This document shows positions 58,936 to 64,000 of a stretch of DNA of 64,000 nucleotides, piece after piece. Position 1 is the stretch's first letter. Each line of letters starts with the position of its first letter. The stretch lies in contig NZ_JACHNE010000001.1 of the NCBI RefSeq assembly GCF_014205255.1, positions 6,882,001 through 6,946,000 of the forward strand, read 5' to 3'. A program made the position numbers and the translations under genes. The notes beneath the pieces were generated by a model, which worked only from the letters and a program-made list of their open reading frames with translations, was not told the origin of the DNA and ran no database searches. Origin of the DNA: Streptomyces caelestis. Its GTDB lineage: Bacteria > Actinomycetota > Actinomycetes > Streptomycetales > Streptomycetaceae.

Positions 58936-60438
58936 TCAGGTGGTGGGGACGAGCTTCCACTGCTGGCAGTTGTTGTTCAGCCAGGTCCACTGCCGTACGT
59001 CGGTCCCGTTCGCCGTGCCGCAGTCCGCCACGTCGGCGACCTTGCCGGTGCTCTCGTTGACGATCCGGACGTGATCACCGCTCGCGGTGAACACCAGCCG
59101 GAAGCGCTGGCAGTTGTTGTTCAGCCAGGACCACTGCCGCAGGTCGGCGCCGTCGGCGGCGGAGCACTCGGCGGTGTCCAGCACCTTGCCGGTGGCCACG
59201 TTGACCAGCCGGCTGGTGTCGTCGCCCAGGTCCTCGACCTTCCATTTCTGGTTGGCGCCGCCGGTGCAGCTCCACTGGAAGACGTTCGCGCCGTCGGTGC
59301 TGCTGCCGCCCGCCACGTCCAGGCACTTGCCGCTGTTGCGGTTGACGAGGGTGTACGCCGTCGGAGTCGCGGCCGTTTCTCCGGACGGGCCGGGGCGTGT
59401 GCTGCCGAGGGGGACGGGTGTGCCGAAGTTCGGCGTGCCGTCGGCGTTCCAGGTGAACTTCTGGGCGCGGGTGGTGCGGGCGTTGCCACAGCCGCCGTTC
59501 GCCGCGGAGTTGGCGTGGTAGACGATCCAGTTCTCGGTGCCGTCGGGCGAGGTGAAGAAGCCGTTGTGCCCGGGGCCGTACACACCGGCCGCGTCGTCGC
59601 GCTGGAAGACCGGTGTCTGCTTCTTCGTCCAGGACGCCGGGTTCAGCGGGTCGGCGCCGGTGAGCTCGAGCAGGCCGAGCTTGTAGTCGGCCGTCTGGCA
59701 GGAACTCGCGCTGTACGTGAGGAAGGTGCGGCCGTTCCGGTAGAGCGGCTCGGGCGCTTCGTTGACGGGGGACCCGGACCGCTCCCAGCTCAGCGTCGGG
59801 CTGGAGACGACGGTGAAGGTGCTGCTCGCGAGGGTGTACGGATTGCTCATCGGCGCGATGACCAGGCTCTGCGTACCGCCGTTCACGAAGCCGCTTCCGA
59901 CGAGGTACAGCCGCCCGTTCGCCTGGAGCACACTCGCGTCGATCAGCCAGCCGCCCGGCGTGAGGTTCGACCCGGTCAGCGACCCCTTGTAGGTGTAGGG
60001 GCCCATCGGGTCGGAACCGGCGCTCTCCAGGACATGGGTGCGCTGCGAGTCGCAACAGGCCACGCCGCTCCGGCCGGCGGAGTAGTAGAGGTACCAGCGG
60101 CCGTTCAGGAAGTGGATCTCCGGCGCCCAGATGTTGGTGTTGCGGGTCGCGGTGGTGTCCGACCACACCTGGACGCTGGGCGCGGTGGCGAGCCCGGCCA
60201 GGGTCGGCGACTTCCGCATCGCGAGGACGCCGGTGAACGTCGTGGTGATCAGGTAGTAGTCGCCCTCGTGGTACGTCAGCCAGGGGTCGGCACCCTTGGC
60301 CGACTTGAGCGGGTTGGTGTAGGGGCGCCCGTCCGCCGCGGACGCCGGCAGCGTCGCCCCCGCGAGGGCGAGGAGCAGGGCGAGCACGCAGACGAGCAGG
60401 GGACCGCGGCGCTTGGCCGCAGGGGGAGTCCGGAGCAT
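58936..60438 (-). CDS. Secreted GH43 hydrolase with CBM13, 500 aa
   Basis: A signal peptide (LLVCVLALLLALAGATLPAS) is followed by a GH43 propeller with the probable catalytic set D51 (GADPWLT), D167 (LIDASVL) and E227 (VNEAPEP). A ricin-type beta-trefoil CBM13 follows from about residue 363. It contains three related units ending QWSCTGGANQKWKV, QWSWLNNNCQRFRL and QWTWLNNNCQQWKL. Substrate is probably arabinan or arabinoxylan side chains. It lies 37 bp upstream of the other GH43 gene in the same direction, so the two are likely co-transcribed and act together. Confidence 0.86.
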   Translation of the reverse strand: MLRTPPAAKRRGPLLVCVLALLLALAGATLPASAADGRPYTNPLKSAKGADPWLTYHEGDYYLITTTFTGVLAMRKSPTLAGLATAPSVQVWSDTTATRNTNIWAPEIHFLNGRWYLYYSAGRSGVACCDSQRTHVLESAGSDPMGPYTYKGSLTGSNLTPGGWLIDASVLQANGRLYLVGSGFVNGGTQSLVIAPMSNPYTLASSTFTVVSSPTLSWERSGSPVNEAPEPLYRNGRTFLTYSASSCQTADYKLGLLELTGADPLNPASWTKKQTPVFQRDDAAGVYGPGHNGFFTSPDGTENWIVYHANSAANGGCGNARTTRAQKFTWNADGTPNFGTPVPLGSTRPGPSGETAATPTAYTLVNRNSGKCLDVAGGSSTDGANVFQWSCTGGANQKWKVEDLGDDTSRLVNVATGKVLDTAECSAADGADLRQWSWLNNNCQRFRLVFTASGDHVRIVNESTGKVADVADCGTANGTDVRQWTWLNNNCQQWKLVPTT

Positions 60439-60578
60439 CCGAGCCGCCTCTATCCGAGTCTATGTCCGTCATTTCGAACGCAGTTCGTGAATTCGATCAG
60501 AAGATAAGTGGGGCTCTTACCCCCGTCAACGGTTTGCGCAGGTGTGACATGCGAGGCAGGCCGGGGCGGTCATCGACG

Positions 60579-60593
60579 TGAAAACCATGTTCA
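60579..60593 (+). promoter_or_regulatory. Zur-like operator
   Basis: TGAAAACCATGTTCA resembles the Streptomyces Zur box (TGAAAATnATTTTCA type) with TGAA/TTCA ends. It lies just upstream of a TAGCAT -10 box (60596-60601) and about 50 bp before the Fur-family gene start, as expected for autoregulation. Confidence 0.45.
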
Positions 60594-60639
60594 CCTAGCA
60601 TGGTGTGCCGACGGACGCGCCGGTCGAGCAGGGAGTCCA

Positions 60640-61230
60640 GTGGTGGGCGAAGCGGAGGAGAGCCCGGCCGTGGAGCGCATCCACACGCCGGGGCTGCGCA
60701 GCACGTGGCAGCGCCGGGCCGTGCTCGACACCCTGGGCCGCTGCCACGAGTTCGTCTCCGCGCGGGAACTGCACGCGCTGCTGGCCGACTCCGGCAGCAC
60801 CGTCGGGCTCACCACCGTCTACCGCACCCTGCGCGAACTGGACCGCGCCGGGTTGGTCGACGTCGTACGCGACGAGGGCGGCGAGCGGCTCTACCTGGGG
60901 CGGCCGGCCGGAGAGCACCGCCACTACCTCATCTGCCGCCGCTGCGGCCGCAGCCGGCCCGTGGACGCGGAGACGGTCGAGGAGTGGGCCGCCCGGCTCG
61001 CCGAGACCACGGGCTTCACGGAACTGGAGCACACCCTCGAACTGAGCGGCGTCTGCGGCCCTTGCGGGCGCGGGCCGGTCACGGCGTCCTGCCCGCCGCC
61101 CCGCCCGGCCGGCCGGTCAGCCGGGGAAGCGGGCGGTGCCCGTCAGGACGCGTACGTCGAGGTCGGTGACCGAGTCCGCGGTGAGCCGGGCGGTGAACTC
61201 GGCCCGAACCCGCTCGACGGCGGCCGGTGA
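60640..61230 (+). CDS. Fur/Zur-family metalloregulator, about 196 aa
   Basis: An N-terminal winged helix (RSTWQRRAVLDTLGRCHEFV, TVGLTTVYRTLRELDRAGLV) is joined to a dimerisation domain with the metal-binding HRHYLICRRCG and the late CGPCG. This is the pattern of a Zur-type zinc repressor. Start GTG 60640 has AGGGAG 4-5 nt ahead. Family members end shortly after CGPCG. Here the frame continues about 50 residues (SCPPPRPAGRSAG...) through DNA that also encodes, on the other strand, the end of the methyltransferase. The stop codon may have been lost. Confidence 0.82.
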   Translation: MVGEAEESPAVERIHTPGLRSTWQRRAVLDTLGRCHEFVSARELHALLADSGSTVGLTTVYRTLRELDRAGLVDVVRDEGGERLYLGRPAGEHRHYLICRRCGRSRPVDAETVEEWAARLAETTGFTELEHTLELSGVCGPCGRGPVTASCPPPRPAGRSAGEAGGARQDAYVEVGDRVRGEPGGELGPNPLDGGR

Positions 61231-61929
61231 CAGCCCGTCCAGCATGCGGCGCGCCCCGCTGCCGGTGGCCAGTTCCCAGCCCGTCTCCGGGGACAGCGGG
61301 GCGTCGAACCGCCGCTGTACGACCTGCGGTTCGCTGCCGCCGAGGTCCGTCAGCCAGGCCGCGAGGGTGTCGGCGGTGTCGATGCGGGCCAGCTGCTCCA
61401 TCTGTGGCGGGCGGGGCAGGTCGCGCTCCGTCAGGACCGCGCCCCGGAGCGCCGTCTGCCAGCCGCTGAGCGCGCCCTTCTCCCAGACCGTCACGACGAA
61501 CCGGCCACCGGGACGCAGCATCCGCGTCAGCGCGGCGGAGTCCCGGTCCATGTCCGGGAAGAAGAACACCCCGAGTCCGCACTGCACGACGTCGTAGCCG
61601 GGGCCGGGCACGGGCCACGAGGTGACCTCGTGGCGGTGGAAGCGGATGTTCGCCAGGCCCTCCTCGCGCGCCCGGCGCTCCCCGATCGCCAGCAGCCCGT
61701 CCGCGAGATCCACGGCGTCCACCCGGCCCGCCGCCCCCACGGCCCGCGCGGCCGGCAGCGCCGACGCCCCGGCCCCGCAGCAGGCGTCCAGCACCGACTC
61801 ACCGCCGGTCAGGGCGGCCACGTCCGCCGTCGCCCCGCCGACCGGGTCCCACAGCACCCGGGACCAGCTGTGAAACTCCTCCGCCCCCGCGCTGAAGACG
61901 TCTCCGACGGTGTTCTCTCCGGTGGTCAT
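61117..61929 (-). CDS. Class I SAM-dependent methyltransferase, 270 aa
   Basis: A Rossmann methyltransferase. Motif I is SVLDACCGAGASALPAARAV, motif II VDAVDLADGLLAIGERRA, motif post-I/III VVQCGLGVFFFPDMDRDSAA and MLRPGGRFVVTVWEKG. It resembles UbiE/COQ5-type and small-molecule methyltransferases. The substrate is unknown. Its last about 38 codons overlap the convergent regulator. Confidence 0.8.
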   Translation of the reverse strand: MTTGENTVGDVFSAGAEEFHSWSRVLWDPVGGATADVAALTGGESVLDACCGAGASALPAARAVGAAGRVDAVDLADGLLAIGERRAREEGLANIRFHRHEVTSWPVPGPGYDVVQCGLGVFFFPDMDRDSAALTRMLRPGGRFVVTVWEKGALSGWQTALRGAVLTERDLPRPPQMEQLARIDTADTLAAWLTDLGGSEPQVVQRRFDAPLSPETGWELATGSGARRMLDGLSPAAVERVRAEFTARLTADSVTDLDVRVLTGTARFPG

Positions 61930-61997
61930 GCGTGACCGCCCCCTCGTTTTCGGCCGAGTCTAGGTTCAGGGCGCCCGGGGCCGCACGGCGATTTCCG

Positions 61998-63065
61998 TCA
62001 TCCCAAGGGAAGTTGAGGCAGCTCCTCCGGTGCGATCCGTGCGGCGGGAGGCGGGGCGGTCGTGGTCCGGGGGATCACATGGGTGGGCAGCACGACGTGC
62101 CGTTCGCGGTCCCCGCCGGGGTCGTTGACGAGCGACAGCGCCATCTCCCCGGCCTCCCGGCCGATCGCCGAGGGCGACTGGGCCACGGTGGTCAGGTCGA
62201 ACCACTGGGCCACCGGCTGGTCGTCGAAGCCGACGACGGACACCTGCCCGGGCACCTCGACGCGCGTCGCGCGCAGGGTCCAGATCACGGCGACGGCCAC
62301 CTCGTCCTGCTCGGCGAAGACCGCGGTGGGCGGCTCCCGCAGCCCCAGCAGCCTGCCGACCGCCTCGGCGGCGCCGCGCTTGTCGCCCGCCGGGGTGGCG
62401 ACCACGAGATCGTCGTCGAGGGGCAGGCCCGCCTCGGTCAGCGCCTGCCGGTAACCGACCAGCCGCTCCTGCGAGCTGAAGGAGAAGCCGCCGGTGCCCA
62501 CCGTCCGTACGTAGGCGATCCGGCGGTGGCCGAGGTTGAGCAGGTGCCGGGTGCCGCGCAGGGCACCGGCCACGTCGTCGACGTAGACGCTCGGGCGTCC
62601 GTCGACGTGCTGGCTGACGTACACGACCGGCATGCCGAGGCCGTCCAGCCGGGCGGTCTCCTCCTCGGTGAGGTCGAAGGAGAACACCAGCAGCGCGTCC
62701 GCGTTGCGCCGCGCGGGGAGACGCTCGAAGAACGCCGTGCGCTCGGCCATGCCGGGGATCACATAGACCGTCAGTTCCATGCCGGCCGCCCGCAGGACGA
62801 GGGCGAGACCCGACAGGGCCGCGCCCACGAACCACGAACTGAGCGTGGGCACCAGCACCGCGACGCTGCACGTCCTGCCCGTCACGAGGCTGGCGGCGTG
62901 ACGCGAGACCGCGAAGTTCAGCTCCCGGGCGGCCCGTTCGACGCGGGCGCGGACCTCCGGCGAGACGGTGGACAGGCCGCGCAGGGTGCGCGAGACCGTG
63001 GAGGTGGAGACCCCGGCCCGTTCGGCGACGTCAGCCATCGTGGGGTGCCGCTGACCTGGTGGCAT
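61998..63065 (-). CDS. LacI-family transcriptional regulator, about 355 aa
   Basis: The helix-turn-helix plus hinge reads TMADVAERAGVSTSTVSRTL then RARVERAARELNFAVSRHAA, followed by a periplasmic-binding-like sensor domain (VAVLVPTLSSWFVGAALSGL, DALLVFSFDLTEEETARLDG, VPGQVSVVGFDDQPVAQWFD). The start at ATG 63065 (MPPGQRHP) sits 8 nt after a TAGCGT -10 box at 63079-63074, so the gene is nearly leaderless; the frame is open to 63161. It is divergent from the sugar-binding lipoprotein gene and is the obvious candidate repressor of that uptake operon. Confidence 0.87.
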   Translation of the reverse strand: MPPGQRHPTMADVAERAGVSTSTVSRTLRGLSTVSPEVRARVERAARELNFAVSRHAASLVTGRTCSVAVLVPTLSSWFVGAALSGLALVLRAAGMELTVYVIPGMAERTAFFERLPARRNADALLVFSFDLTEEETARLDGLGMPVVYVSQHVDGRPSVYVDDVAGALRGTRHLLNLGHRRIAYVRTVGTGGFSFSSQERLVGYRQALTEAGLPLDDDLVVATPAGDKRGAAEAVGRLLGLREPPTAVFAEQDEVAVAVIWTLRATRVEVPGQVSVVGFDDQPVAQWFDLTTVAQSPSAIGREAGEMALSLVNDPGGDRERHVVLPTHVIPRTTTAPPPAARIAPEELPQLPLG

Positions 63066-63111
63066 GCGCCCGGACGCTAGCACAGGAACACCGCCGTGCA
63101 CGGCACTTGGT

Positions 63112-63123
63112 GACAGCGCTGTC
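63112..63123. promoter_or_regulatory. Palindrome GACAGCGCTGTC, candidate LacI-family operator
   Basis: A perfect 12-bp palindrome with a central GC step between the divergent LacI gene and the lipoprotein gene, 38 bp upstream of the latter's -35 box. Confidence 0.4.
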
Positions 63124-63160
63124 TCACCGAGTTCTTGCCTTCTTACCACGGTGTGACGCA

Positions 63161-63189
63161 TTGACTTCCCGACGTGGCGCTCCTAGCGT
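63161..63189 (+). promoter_or_regulatory. Predicted promoter of the sugar-binding lipoprotein gene
   Basis: TTGACT (63161-63166), a 17-nt spacer and TAGCGT (63184-63189), the best consensus promoter in the window. It leaves a leader of about 155 nt before the GTG at 63353. Confidence 0.6.
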
Positions 63190-63352
63190 GCAAGCGTTGT
63201 CTCGACAGGTTCGAAGTCGCCCCGGAGGGACGCCTCTTATCCGCAGTGACCTGCTGTTTTTATCAGCGGAATGCCGTGGCAACGCAATCTCATGACCAAA
63301 TCCATTCCGGGGGAACAGACACGACTTCGGTACGTCACGACCAGGAGAGACA

Positions 63353-64000
63353 GTGAAGACCAGCACCGCCAGAGCGATTCAGTGTTCCGCAGCGCTCGCC
63401 GCCGCCGGACTCCTCCTCACCGCCTGCGGCTCGTCCGGCGGCAGCGGCTCCGGACAGTCCGCGCAGGCCGCACCGGTGTCGTTCAAGGGCCGCGGCCCCA
63501 TCACCTACGTCGCCGGCAAGGACACCACCGGCACCGTCCAGACGATCATCGCCCGCTGGAACAAGGCACACCCCAAGGAGAAGGTCACCTTCATCCAGCT
63601 GCCGACGGACGCCGACTCGCAGCGCCAGCAGATGATCCAGAACGCGGAGACGAAGTCCGACGCCTACACGGTGCTCGCCACCGACGTCGTGTGGACCTCG
63701 GAGTTCGCCGCCCACCAGTGGATCGAGCCGCTGCCCGCGAACCAGTTCCCGCTCGGCAAGATGCTCCAGCCGGTGGTGCAGACCGGCCAGTACCGCGGCA
63801 AGCTCTACGCCGTCCCCGCCAGCTCCAACGGCGGCCTGCTGTTCTACCGCACCGACCTGCTGAAGAAGGCCGGCGTCACCCGACCGCCCACCACCTGGGC
63901 CCAGATGACCGCCGACTGCGCCGAGGTCAAGAAGCTGCCCGAGGCCAAGACCATGTCCTGCTACGCCGGGCAGTTCCAGAAGTACGAGGGCCTCACGGTG
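63353..64000 (+). CDS. Sugar-binding lipoprotein of an ABC importer (5' part only)
   Basis: About 216 codons are present; the gene runs off the right edge. GTG 63353 has AGGAG 6-7 nt ahead. The signal CSAALAAAGLLLTACGSSGG is a lipoprotein signal with lipobox LTAC. The mature part (TYVAGKDTTGTVQTIIARWN, GKLYAVPASSNGGLLFYRTD) fits family 1 solute-binding proteins close to trehalose/maltose-type binding proteins. Permease genes presumably follow beyond the window. Confidence 0.85.
   Translation, partial: MKTSTARAIQCSAALAAAGLLLTACGSSGGSGSGQSAQAAPVSFKGRGPITYVAGKDTTGTVQTIIARWNKAHPKEKVTFIQLPTDADSQRQQMIQNAETKSDAYTVLATDVVWTSEFAAHQWIEPLPANQFPLGKMLQPVVQTGQYRGKLYAVPASSNGGLLFYRTDLLKKAGVTRPPTTWAQMTADCAEVKKLPEAKTMSCYAGQFQKYEGLTV

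Overview
The window is very GC-rich, nearly every codon ends in G or C, and its gene families are typical of actinomycetes: STAS/ANTAR and HATPase regulators, DUF2637, DUF3040, alditol oxidase, and ABC sugar importers that lack their own ATPase. It is almost certainly a chromosomal piece of a Streptomyces or close relative. No rRNA, tRNA, CRISPR array or prophage was seen. One TnpB-type insertion element is present.

Layout. Positions 1-1.1 kb hold the start of a secreted nuclease/phosphatase-fold protein and a scar where two truncated genes abut (a sigma-factor tail and a membrane-protein piece). 1.1-3.4 kb: nucleotidyltransferase-fold protein and an MFS exporter. 3.4-6.1 kb: three-gene ABC-2 exporter behind a long 5'-leader hairpin. 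6.1-13.7 kb: sugar-uptake operon (binding lipoprotein, two permeases, GH2 beta-galactosidase) with a ROK repressor. The beta-galactosidase gene carries an in-frame copy of a dispersed repeat. 13.8-17.6 kb: STAS-ANTAR protein, a small winged-helix regulator with a predicted leaderless promoter, alditol oxidase, and a 2-hydroxyacid dehydrogenase. 17.7-20.6 kb: TnpB element followed directly by a radical-SAM enzyme with an atypical cysteine spacing. 20.8-26.2 kb: sigma-like/zinc-finger/CBM2 membrane fusion, RsgA GTPase with a possible 23-residue leader ORF, Ada-AlkA fusion, Ogt, DUF456 protein. 26.4-33.4 kb: PP2C-like protein, HATPase, DUF2637 protein, FhuF-like protein with an iron box, GntR/FCD regulator, a repeat-rich gap and a TPR-like protein.

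33.6-42.3 kb is a purine-catabolism locus: a PucR regulator divergent from three xanthine dehydrogenase subunits, an AzgA-type purine permease and XdhC. 42.3-43.5 kb carries an SRPBCC protein and a polysaccharide-deacetylase lipoprotein whose start codon abuts a perfect 31-bp palindrome.

The most interesting block is 43.6-56.0 kb: twelve same-strand genes, most overlapping by a few bases. They encode a UDP-glucuronate-decarboxylase-like SDR, a NodU/CmcH carbamoyltransferase, GmhA-, GmhB- and HldE-type enzymes that would make a nucleotide-activated heptose, two GT9 (heptosyltransferase-like), two GT4 and three GT2 glycosyltransferases. This looks like a complete cytoplasmic route to a carbamoylated, heptose-containing glycan or glycoside in a Gram-positive bacterium. 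No polymerase, flippase or HldD epimerase is present in the block.

56.0-64 kb: DUF3040 protein, pyruvyltransferase-like protein, two secreted GH43 arabinan-type hydrolases (one with CBM42, one with CBM13), a Fur/Zur-type regulator with a Zur-like box, a methyltransferase, a LacI regulator, and the start of a sugar-binding lipoprotein gene.

All functions are inferred from reading the sequence. No database search was run.
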